Source: Gammaproteobacteria bacterium (GTDB lineage Bacteria > Pseudomonadota > Gammaproteobacteria > HK1). From it: a stretch of DNA of 5,020 nucleotides. Positions 1-4,959 of this stretch are shown piece by piece. Location of the stretch: assembly GCA_022822245.1 (NCBI GenBank), contig JAJECB010000448.1:1-5020 (forward strand). The letters are read 5' to 3'. Positions within the stretch are counted from its first letter, which is position 1; each line of letters starts with the position of its first letter. The position numbers and the translations under genes were made by a program. The notes under the pieces are model-generated. The model was not told the origin of the DNA. It worked only from the letters and a program-made list of their open reading frames with translations, and did no database searches.

Positions 1-1
1 C

Positions 2-1132
2 CTCTACACCTCGGGCTCGAGCGGCTTGCCCAAGGGAGTGCCCCTCACCCACCGCGGACACCGCTGGGTCATCGACCGGCGCCGCCAGCCGGGGGCCGAC
101 CATCGGGCGGAGCGGGTCCTCGTCGCGGCCCCCCTCTACCACATGAACGCCCTCGCCCTCGCCCAGTTCTCCCTGGCGGCCGGTTCCACCATCATCCTGA
201 TGCCGCGCTTCGATGCGGTGCGCTACATCGAGGCCATCGAGCGGCACCGCTGCACCCTCATCACCTCGATCCCGACCATGCTCGCCCTCGTCTGCCGGGA
301 GTCCGAGCGCCTCGCGGCCACCGACCTCGCGTCGGTCCGGGGTATCCGCATGGGCTCCGCCCCGGTCACCCCGGAGCTCGTCGCACGCCTTCGCGGCACG
401 TTCCCGGGCGCACGGATCCAGATCGGATACGGGACGACGGAGGCAGGGCCCGTCGTCTTCGGCCCGCACCCGGACGGAAGGCCGACCCCCGACCTCGCGC
501 TCGGCTGCCGCCACCCGGCCGTCGACCTCCGCCTCGTCGGCCCGGACGGCGCGGAATCCGACCGCGGGGTGCTCGAGATGAGGTGCCCCGCGGTCATGCC
601 GGGCTACCATGGGCTCCCGGAGAAGACGGCGGAGGCGATGACGGCCGACGGCTATTACCGCACCGGCGACGTCATGCGGCGCGACGCGGACGGCTTCTTC
701 TACTTCCTCGGTCGCGAGGACGACATGTTCGTGTGCAACGGAGAGAACGTGTACGCGGAGGAGGTCGAGCGCCGCCTCGAATCGATGCCGGGCGTCGCCG
801 AGGCGTGCGTGGTCCCGGTCGCGGACGAGGTCCGGGGTCACATGCCGGTCGCCTGGGTGGTCCCGGCGCACGGAGCGCCGCCCGCCGAGGACGACGTGAA
901 GCGGTTCGCTCTCGCGAACGGGCCGGCCGTCGAGCACCCGCGGCGGGTGTTCTTCCTCGCCGAGCTCCCTCTCGGCGGCACGAGCAAGATCGACCGCCGG
1001 CAGCTCGCCGCGCGCGCCGCACGCCTCGTCGCCGGCGGCCGCGACGCCTCCGATGCGGCCGCGTCCGGACCCGCGCCCCCGGGCTCCGCCGCCTCCCCGC
1101 CCTCCTCCACTCATGACGAGAGGCCCGAATGA
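2..1132 (+). CDS. Acyl-CoA synthetase, class I adenylate-forming family (5' partial)
   Basis: This enzyme should activate a carboxylic acid with ATP to an acyl-AMP and transfer it to CoA in the cytoplasm. The window opens inside the gene: the reading frame is open from base 2 and begins directly with the P-loop motif YTSGSSGLPKGV, so roughly the first 150-200 residues are missing. In order over the 376 visible residues there are the P-loop (1-13), PLYHMN (44-49), YGTTEAG (143-149), the TGD motif (221-223), the hinge region with GREDDMF (237-243) followed by NGENVYAEEVE, and the C-terminal catalytic lysine in GTSKIDRRQL (K329). All family signatures expected after the P-loop are present, so the enzyme looks functional. 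After K329 the last 40 or so residues form an Ala/Pro/Ser-rich tail without family signature. The stop overlaps the start of the thioesterase gene, implying a shared transcript. Substrate chain length or aromatic character cannot be inferred. Confidence 0.93.
   Translation, partial: LYTSGSSGLPKGVPLTHRGHRWVIDRRRQPGADHRAERVLVAAPLYHMNALALAQFSLAAGSTIILMPRFDAVRYIEAIERHRCTLITSIPTMLALVCRESERLAATDLASVRGIRMGSAPVTPELVARLRGTFPGARIQIGYGTTEAGPVVFGPHPDGRPTPDLALGCRHPAVDLRLVGPDGAESDRGVLEMRCPAVMPGYHGLPEKTAEAMTADGYYRTGDVMRRDADGFFYFLGREDDMFVCNGENVYAEEVERRLESMPGVAEACVVPVADEVRGHMPVAWVVPAHGAPPAEDDVKRFALANGPAVEHPRRVFFLAELPLGGTSKIDRRQLAARAARLVAGGRDASDAAASGPAPPGSAASPPSSTHDERPE
1118..1123 (+). promoter_or_regulatory. 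Ribosome binding site of the thioesterase gene
   Basis: The purine run GAGAGG lies 5 bases before the ATG at 1129 and inside the end of the acyl-CoA synthetase gene. Together with the ATGA stop/start overlap it supports translational coupling and fixes the thioesterase start. Confidence 0.5.
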
Positions 1133-1548
1133 CCGATTCCCTCACGGTCGCCGACGTGCAGGCGATGCTGGACGCCTCCCCCTACATCCGCGGGACGGGC
1201 ATGAAGGTGGTCCGCCTCGACGCGAACGCGCTCGAGATCGCGGTGGAGCTCGCGATGCGGCCCGAGTTCGAGCGCCGCGCCGGAACCGGGCAGTGGCACG
1301 GCGGCCCCATCGCGGCCCTCATCGACACCGCCGGCGACTACGCCCTCGCCCTCCGCGCGGGCGGGCCGGTGCCGACGATCAACTTCCGGACGGACTACCT
1401 CCGCCCGGCCGTCGACACCTCGCTCACCGCGACCGCCCGGGTGCGGCGGGCCGGGCGGACGGTCGGGGTGGTCGACATCGACGTGACGGACGACGCCGGA
1501 AGGCTGGTCGCGGTCGGGCGCGGCAGCTACGGGGCGCGGACGGGCTGA
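1129..1548 (+). CDS. PaaI-family hotdog-fold thioesterase
   Basis: The 139-residue product is a predicted cytoplasmic acyl-CoA thioesterase of the PaaI/4HBT type, which would hydrolyse acyl- or aryl-CoA to free acid and CoA. Its length fits a single hotdog domain. The N-terminal helix (about residues 6-17) is followed by the fold core. The signature HGGPIAALIDTAGDYAL carries the family HGG (57-59) and an acidic residue (D66) on the central helix. A later strand reads NFRTDYLRPA, typical of PaaI relatives. The gene starts in a four-base ATGA overlap with the acyl-CoA synthetase, so the two are almost certainly co-translated. The dehydrogenase gene follows after 25 bases. A plausible role is recycling CoA or releasing an acid made by the same pathway. 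Family assignment is firm; the substrate is unknown. Confidence 0.88.
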   Translation: MTDSLTVADVQAMLDASPYIRGTGMKVVRLDANALEIAVELAMRPEFERRAGTGQWHGGPIAALIDTAGDYALALRAGGPVPTINFRTDYLRPAVDTSLTATARVRRAGRTVGVVDIDVTDDAGRLVAVGRGSYGARTG

Positions 1549-1556
1549 GCGAGGGA

Positions 1557-1566
1557 AAGGGAGGAG
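1557..1566 (+). promoter_or_regulatory. Strong ribosome binding site of the dehydrogenase gene
   Basis: The purine-rich run AAGGGAGGAG ends 7 bases before the ATG at 1574. It is the best Shine-Dalgarno match in the window and fixes the start of the dehydrogenase. Confidence 0.75.
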
Positions 1567-1573
1567 CAGCGCG

Positions 1574-2581
1574 ATGAAGGCGTTCGTGATCGAAAGGCAC
1601 GGAGGGCCGGAGGTGCTCGGGCTCCGGACGGACTTCCCGGACCCGCGGCCCGGCGAGGGGGAGGTCGTCATCCGGGTCGGTGCATCCTCCCTCAACTACC
1701 ACGATGTATTCACCCGCAGCGGCATGCCCGGGATCCGCCTCGACTTCCCCGTCGTCCCCGGCCTCGACATCGCGGGCGAGGTGGCGGAGATCGGCCCCGG
1801 CGTCGAGGGATGGGAGGTTGGCGAGCGGGTGCTCGTGGACCCCGTGAACCGGGTCAGGGGCGGGCTCATGGGCGAGACGATGCACGGCGGCCTCGCCGAG
1901 TACTGTCTCGTCGCCGCCCCCCAGCTCGTCCGCATGCCGGACGAGGTGAGCTTCGAGCAGGCCGCCTCCCTCCCCGTCGCGTACGGGACCGCCCACCGCA
2001 TGATGTTCGAGAACGGCGGGGTCCGCGCCGGCGAGCGGGTGCTCGTGCTCGGGGCGAGCGGCGGGGTGGGGAACGCCTGCCTGCTGCTCGCCAAGATGGC
2101 AGGGGCGGAGGTCATCGTGTGCGCGAGCTCGGCGGAGAAGCTCGCGAGGCTCGAGGCCCTCGGGGCGGACCACGGCGTCAACTACGCGACGACGGACTAC
2201 GTCAAGTGGGTCCACGAGCGCTACGGCAAGCCGTACCGGCGCTCCTTCGAGGGCGGGGTCGACGTGGTCATCAACTTCACCGGCGGAGAGACCTGGGTGC
2301 CGTGCATGAAGACCCTGAAGCGCGGCGGCCGGATGCTCACCTGCGGGGCGACCGCGGGCTTCGACCCGAAGACCGACCTCCGCTACATCTGGACCTTCGA
2401 GCTCCAGATCCGGGGCTCGAACTCGTGGACCGTCGCCGACCTCGAGACCCTGCTCGGCATGATCCGCGACGGGCGCCTGGACCCCGTCATCGACTGCGTG
2501 CTCCCGCTCGAGGAGGCGGGCGAAGGGTTCCGGCGCATCGACGAGCGCGAGGTCTTCGGGAAGATCGTCATCCGCCCCTGA
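1574..2581 (+). CDS. Zinc-less medium-chain dehydrogenase (quinone oxidoreductase type)
   Basis: The 335-residue protein belongs to the medium-chain dehydrogenase/reductase superfamily and probably catalyses NAD(P)H-dependent reduction of a quinone, enone or enoyl substrate. The N-terminal GroES-like domain contains NYHDVFTRSGMPG (41-53) and GLDIAGE (63-69). The Rossmann domain carries the nucleotide-binding motif GASGGVG (160-166) and then VCASSAEKLARLEALGAD. The Ser-Ser-x-x-Lys after the second strand resembles NADPH-preferring members, which is an inference. The usual GHE zinc ligand is replaced by GLD, and the four-cysteine structural zinc lobe is absent, so I read it as zinc-independent even though relatives are often labelled zinc-binding dehydrogenases. 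A strong ribosome binding site precedes the start. It is third in the operon with the synthetase and thioesterase. Its stop directly abuts the stop of the minus-strand gene. The true substrate is not identifiable. Confidence 0.88.
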   Translation: MKAFVIERHGGPEVLGLRTDFPDPRPGEGEVVIRVGASSLNYHDVFTRSGMPGIRLDFPVVPGLDIAGEVAEIGPGVEGWEVGERVLVDPVNRVRGGLMGETMHGGLAEYCLVAAPQLVRMPDEVSFEQAASLPVAYGTAHRMMFENGGVRAGERVLVLGASGGVGNACLLLAKMAGAEVIVCASSAEKLARLEALGADHGVNYATTDYVKWVHERYGKPYRRSFEGGVDVVINFTGGETWVPCMKTLKRGGRMLTCGATAGFDPKTDLRYIWTFELQIRGSNSWTVADLETLLGMIRDGRLDPVIDCVLPLEEAGEGFRRIDEREVFGKIVIRP

Positions 2582-2587
2582 TCAGGG
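2576..2587. repeat. 12-bp perfect palindrome containing both convergent stop codons
   Basis: CCCTGATCAGGG is a perfect palindrome with no loop. It contains the TGA of the plus-strand dehydrogenase (2579-2581) and, on the other strand, the TGA of the minus-strand gene (2582-2584). With zero bases between the two coding regions there is no room for a conventional terminator, so the two transcripts must run into each other. Confidence 0.7.
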
Positions 2588-3448
2588 AGCGGTTCGGGCC
2601 GCTTCCTGGAAGCCCGTCGGGTCCTGCATCCCGAAGATCGTCGCCTCCTCCTCGCGGACGGCCGACGGCAGCTCGCGCGGCCCGGCGAGGTGGCGGGCGA
2701 GCGCCCCGGTCTCGTCCAGCCGCTGGAGCGCCCCGGCCACCGCCCGGACCTGCCGCGCGTCCTTGACCTCGGGTCCGGAAGCGGGCTCGATGAGCGACGG
2801 GTAGATCTCGGCGAGCACGTGGGCGCGTCCCTCGCCGAGGGTCTCGAACGGCCAGATCGCCGCCTCCGTGCGGCGGCGAAGTCGCTCGAGCGCCGCGATC
2901 CCGGTGAGCGCCTGCCCCCCGACCGATCCCGCCCCGACGAGCTTCCAGACCTCCTGCGCCCGCCGCACCTCTGACTCGGCATGGCGCCGGTTGCGGGGCA
3001 GGTTCGCGCCCCAGCCACCCGGCTTCCGCCGCGGGAGGCCGGGGATGTCCCGCTTGAGCCCGTTCCCCCAGAAGGGCCCGTCGCCGGCAAACGCCGCGTT
3101 GAGTTCCGCCGCCGCGTCGAAACGGTTGTTCGTGTTGTCCGGGCCGTCCTCGACGAGCTCGGCGAGCCGCGCCCAGATCGCCTCCCAGCCGTCGCGGCCC
3201 GTCAGCATCCGAGCGGTCCCCGCCGGGTACCCGAAGGGGAAGTCGAAACCGAAGAGCAACCGCCGCCCCGCCGCCGTCGCGTCCGCGAGCAGGGTCTCGA
3301 TTCGAACCACCGCCTCCGCGCGGGTCGCGGGGTTCTCCGGCGCCGGCCCACTGCCCCAACCACGGGCTGCGATCCAGATGCTGTCCGGGCCTCGCTTCGG
3401 TTTCCCGTTCGCCGACCAGTCGACCGCCACGTACCCGTCAAAGAGCAT
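2582..3448 (-). CDS. DUF429-like protein with putative RNase H-type fold
   Basis: This encodes 288 residues of unproven function. The pattern resembles the DUF429 (predicted RNase H-like nuclease) group. The first strand ends in VAVDWSANG with D10. A second strand reads LLFGFDFPFGYP with D69. A later strand reads VLAEIYPSL with E214, and a helix starts near KDARQV with D230. These four acidic residues are placed as in an RNase H-type metal centre, but the alignment is by eye. Other likely conserved stretches are DNTNNRFD (104-111), PFWGNG (125-130) and GSVGGQALTGI (174-184). No signal peptide or membrane segment is visible. I chose the ATG at 3446-3448 because GGGAGG lies 5 bases upstream of it and the protein then begins at the conserved first strand. 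An in-frame ATG at 3508 would add 20 unconserved residues and lacks a ribosome binding site. Related proteins carry cofactor-biosynthesis names in some annotations, as I recall; nothing here supports such a role. Confidence 0.75.
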   Translation of the reverse strand: MLFDGYVAVDWSANGKPKRGPDSIWIAARGWGSGPAPENPATRAEAVVRIETLLADATAAGRRLLFGFDFPFGYPAGTARMLTGRDGWEAIWARLAELVEDGPDNTNNRFDAAAELNAAFAGDGPFWGNGLKRDIPGLPRRKPGGWGANLPRNRRHAESEVRRAQEVWKLVGAGSVGGQALTGIAALERLRRRTEAAIWPFETLGEGRAHVLAEIYPSLIEPASGPEVKDARQVRAVAGALQRLDETGALARHLAGPRELPSAVREEEATIFGMQDPTGFQEAARTAP

Positions 3449-3453
3449 GCTCG

Positions 3454-3459
3454 CCTCCC
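3454..3459 (-). promoter_or_regulatory. Ribosome binding site deciding the DUF429-like start
   Basis: On the minus strand GGGAGG stands 5 bases upstream of the ATG at 3448. The alternative upstream ATG at 3508 has only AT-rich sequence before it, so this site favours the shorter protein. Confidence 0.6.
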
Positions 3460-3479
3460 TCGCCACCCCCGGCTCCTTC

Positions 3480-3498
3480 CGATCCGGACTCGATCCGG
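3480..3498. repeat. Two direct repeats of CGATCCGG, 11 bp apart
   Basis: The octamer CGATCCGG occurs at 3480-3487 and again at 3491-3498, with a start-to-start spacing of 11 bp, close to one helical turn. The second copy touches the candidate -35 box of the brnT promoter. This geometry suits cooperative binding of a regulator on one DNA face. A further exact copy lies inside brnA at 3912-3919. Function is inferred only from position. Confidence 0.45.
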
Positions 3499-3512
3499 TT
3501 GGCCCCATGCAA

Positions 3513-3526
3513 GTTAATGTGGTAAC
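3513..3526. promoter_or_regulatory. Small inverted repeat GTTA-N6-TAAC, possible BrnA operator
   Basis: Four-base arms GTTA (3513-3516) and TAAC (3523-3526) are separated by six bases and lie 8 bases before the brnT start, overlapping the candidate -10 region. A ribbon-helix-helix antitoxin dimer binding here would block the promoter. The arms are short and could be chance in an AT-rich stretch. Confidence 0.25.
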
Positions 3527-3534
3527 AATAATTC

Positions 3535-3813
3535 ATGGCGATCGAGTTCGATGCGGCCAAGAGAATCGCCACGCTCAAGGCCCGGGAACTCGACATGGCT
3601 CGGGCCGACGAGGTGTTCACGGGACCGACGCTGACGGTCGAGGACCATCGACAGGACTATGGCGAGGACCGCTTCATCACCATCGGATTCCTCGATGGAC
3701 GAATGGTAGTCCTCGCGTGGACTCCGCGGAATGGCACGCAGCGCATCATCAGCATGAGGAAGGCAAATGAGCGGGAACAGGCACTCTACGCGCCGCGGTT
3801 TGGAAGAGGATGA
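3535..3813 (+). CDS. brnT: BrnT family toxin (type II toxin-antitoxin system)
   Basis: The 92-residue protein matches the BrnT family, RelE-like ribonuclease toxins that inhibit translation and are neutralised by BrnA. Visible family features are the start IEFDAAKR (3-10), the helix ending in DEVF (25-28), the TLTVEDHRQDYGEDRFITIG segment (32-51), the strand MVVLAWTP (57-64) and the C-terminal RIISMRKANEREQALY (70-85) with its basic residues and final Tyr. The usual Lys-His pair of the N-terminal helix is absent; here the stretch reads TLKARELDM. I remember BrnT relatives with an Arg-rich version at this place, so it is probably a subfamily trait rather than inactivation. The gene uses AGA, CGA, GTA, GCA, AAT and TTT codons that are rare in the flanking metabolic genes, and it is less GC-rich, suggesting separate ancestry. 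It overlaps brnA by 47 bases. No Shine-Dalgarno sequence precedes the ATG. Confidence 0.87.
   Translation: MAIEFDAAKRIATLKARELDMARADEVFTGPTLTVEDHRQDYGEDRFITIGFLDGRMVVLAWTPRNGTQRIISMRKANEREQALYAPRFGRG
3756..3763 (+). promoter_or_regulatory. Ribosome binding site of brnA inside brnT
   Basis: GAGGAAGG lies within the 3' part of brnT; its AGGA core is 6 bases before the ATG at 3767. It supports independent, probably stronger, translation of the antitoxin than of the toxin, which has no such site. Confidence 0.6.
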
Positions 3814-4015
3814 CGCCCCGGATCTCTCCACGGACGGCTGGCCGGAGAAGTTCGCCGAGGCCAGCGTCCGCCGCGGCAGGCCACATCTGGCCAGGCCCAA
3901 GATCTCGACGACGATCCGGCTTTCCCCCGAGGTCATCGAACACTTCAAGGCGGATGGCCGCGGCTGGCAGACCCGGATAGACGAAGCCCTTCGCGAGTGG
4001 ATCCGCGAGAGATGA
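3767..4015 (+). CDS. brnA: BrnA family antitoxin, ribbon-helix-helix type
   Basis: The 82-residue protein is the cognate antitoxin: BrnA binds and inhibits BrnT and, through a ribbon-helix-helix domain, represses the operon promoter. The N-terminal half (residues 1-40) is charged and low in hydrophobic residues, with EDDAPDLSTDGWPEKFAEA, and is the likely toxin-binding part in this family. The C-terminal half holds the DNA-binding fold: strand PKISTTIRL (44-52), helix SPEVIEHFKADG (53-64) and the highly typical GRGWQTRIDEALREWI (64-79). The start was chosen from the ribosome binding site inside brnT and gives a 47-base overlap with the toxin gene, as is usual in brnTA operons where the toxin comes first. 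The stop overlaps the start of the downstream SDR gene as ATGA, which is not expected for a stand-alone toxin-antitoxin unit. Confidence 0.88.
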   Translation: MSGNRHSTRRGLEEDDAPDLSTDGWPEKFAEASVRRGRPHLARPKISTTIRLSPEVIEHFKADGRGWQTRIDEALREWIRER

Positions 4016-4869
4016 ACACGCGACAACTGGAAGGGAAGGTCGCCATCGTCACCGGGGCGGCCGGGGGCATTGGACGCGAGTTCGTGCGGGGGCTTCTCGG
4101 CGGGGGCGCCCGGGTGGCCGCGCTCGATGTCGACGAGGACGGGCTCGCCGCCCTCGCGGCTACCCACGACGAAGCGCTCGGAGCCGGCCGGCTCGTCACC
4201 GGGCACACCGACATCTCCCGCTACGAGGAATGCGAGGCGGCGGTCGCGATGACCCGGGAGCGCCTTGGCGGGCTGCACGTCCTCGTCAACAACGGGGCGA
4301 TGGGCATGGGGGTCATCCGCAGGGACCACATGACCAACTTCATCGAGATTCACGAGATCGACCCCGAGGTCTGGGACCGTTTCGTCACCGTGAACCTCTC
4401 GGGGGCGTGGTACCTGACCCGCGCCGCGATCGAGGGGATGCTCGAGCAGGGCTGGGGGCGCATCGTCAACGTCACGACGAGCTTCTTCACCATGCTCCGC
4501 GGCCGATTCCATCCCTACAGCCCCCCCAAGGCGGGTCTGGAGGCGATGTCCGCCGGTCACGCGAAGGAGTTCGCGGACCGGGGGGTGACCGTGAACGTGG
4601 TGGTGCCGGGCGGCCCCGCCGACACCCCGATGGTGCCGGCCGAGTCGGGTATCGACCGCGCCGCGATGGTCCCCCCGGCGGCGATGGTGCCGCCCCTGCT
4701 CTGGCTCTGCTCCGAGGCGGGGGGAGCGTGGACCGGGCACCGCTACATCGCCGGGGACTGGGATGCGTCGCTCGAGCCCGCGGCGGCGGCCGAGCGTTGC
4801 CGCGCCCCCATCGGATGGGAGGACCTCGCCCAATCCCCCGTCTGGCCGGGAGGCAAGCCGCCCGAATAA
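4012..4869 (+). CDS. SDR-family NAD(P)-dependent oxidoreductase
   Basis: The 285-residue protein is a classical short-chain dehydrogenase/reductase, likely interconverting an alcohol and a ketone in the cytoplasm. The cofactor motif TGAAGGIG lies at 14-21. An aspartate at the end of the second strand (D39 in AALDVD) suggests NAD(H) preference. The usual NNAG motif appears as NNGA (93-96). The active site tetrad is visible as N128, S157 (or T156), Y169 and K173, the last two in YSPPK. The C-terminal part has PGGPADTPMVP and a final LWLCSEAGGAWTGHRYIAGDWD, as in complete SDRs, plus a short unmatched tail. I chose the ATG at 4012, which overlaps the brnA stop as ATGA; an in-frame GTG at 3997 would add five residues and lies deep in brnA. 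The overlap implies translational coupling to the antitoxin. The gene may share a pathway with the synthetase operon on the left, but this is inferred from proximity only. Confidence 0.88.
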   Translation: MNTRQLEGKVAIVTGAAGGIGREFVRGLLGGGARVAALDVDEDGLAALAATHDEALGAGRLVTGHTDISRYEECEAAVAMTRERLGGLHVLVNNGAMGMGVIRRDHMTNFIEIHEIDPEVWDRFVTVNLSGAWYLTRAAIEGMLEQGWGRIVNVTTSFFTMLRGRFHPYSPPKAGLEAMSAGHAKEFADRGVTVNVVVPGGPADTPMVPAESGIDRAAMVPPAAMVPPLLWLCSEAGGAWTGHRYIAGDWDASLEPAAAAERCRAPIGWEDLAQSPVWPGGKPPE

Positions 4870-4900
4870 ACCCGCCCTGCTCCTTGTGCTTCGGGCGGCC

Positions 4901-4922
4901 CGCGCTCCCCGCAGGGAACGCG
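4901..4922 (+). terminator. Imperfect hairpin upstream of the main terminator stem
   Basis: CGCG (4901-4904) and TCCC (4906-4909) pair with GGGA (4914-4917) and CGCG (4919-4922), with one C/A mismatch and a four-base loop. It ends one base before the larger hairpin, so the two could stack as a tandem structure in the 3' untranslated region of the SDR transcript. Confidence 0.35.
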
Positions 4923-4923
4923 C

Positions 4924-4959
4924 ACGCCGCCCGCCGCCCGGTCCCGCGGCGGGCGGCGT
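4924..4959 (+). terminator. Perfect 14-bp GC-rich hairpin, probable terminator
   Basis: The arm ACGCCGCCCGCCGC (4924-4937) is exactly complementary to 4946-4959, with an eight-base loop (4938-4945). It begins 54 bases after the SDR stop, where a terminator is expected. No T-tract follows (only GTT then CCGGGG), so it is either a terminator that works without a U-tract, as often proposed for GC-rich genomes, or a 3'-end stabilising structure. Nothing visible upstream suggests it would work in the reverse direction. Confidence 0.65.

Larger units (their letters stand above)
3449..3534. promoter_or_regulatory. Divergent intergenic region: promoter/operator of the toxin-antitoxin operon
   Basis: This 86-bp spacer separates the minus-strand DUF429-like gene from brnT and should hold promoters for both. 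Its right end (3511-3533) is conspicuously AT-rich against the GC-rich surroundings. A possible -35 box TTGGCC (3499-3504) and a weak -10-like TAACAA (3523-3528) are 18 bases apart. They would place the transcription start at or next to the brnT ATG. No Shine-Dalgarno sequence precedes that ATG, so a leaderless transcript is possible. BrnA antitoxins are known to repress their own promoters, so an operator is expected here. Box assignments are tentative. Confidence 0.45.

Noticed and set aside
26..28. TTG as start of the acyl-CoA synthetase
   Set aside because: It falls inside the P-loop motif, which continues upstream to base 2 in the same frame; the gene is cut by the window edge.
1424..2215. 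263-residue minus-strand open frame opposite the thioesterase and dehydrogenase
   Set aside because: It is a shadow frame; the opposite strand encodes an intact Rossmann-fold protein with a strong ribosome binding site.
2582..3448. Cofactor biosynthesis (cobalamin or molybdopterin) role for the DUF429-like protein
   Set aside because: Such names are attached to relatives in some annotations as I recall, but no domain or neighbour in this window supports them.
3449..3508. 20-residue N-terminal extension of the DUF429-like protein from the ATG at 3508
   Set aside because: There is no ribosome binding site, the extension is unconserved in character, and it would occupy most of the divergent promoter region.
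2868..3770. 300-residue plus-strand open frame antisense to the DUF429-like gene
   Set aside because: It has Arg/Ser/Pro-rich composition with no motif and runs through the divergent promoter and into brnT in another frame. The minus-strand protein has coherent motifs.
3997..4011. GTG start adding five residues to the SDR
   Set aside because: The ATG at 4012 gives the usual short N-terminus before the cofactor motif and the typical ATGA overlap.
3514..4833. 439-residue open frame on the minus strand across brnT, brnA and the SDR gene
   Set aside because: Its product is Arg/Gly/His-rich low-complexity sequence without a domain. Long antisense frames are expected in DNA with this GC content, and the plus strand holds three recognisable families.
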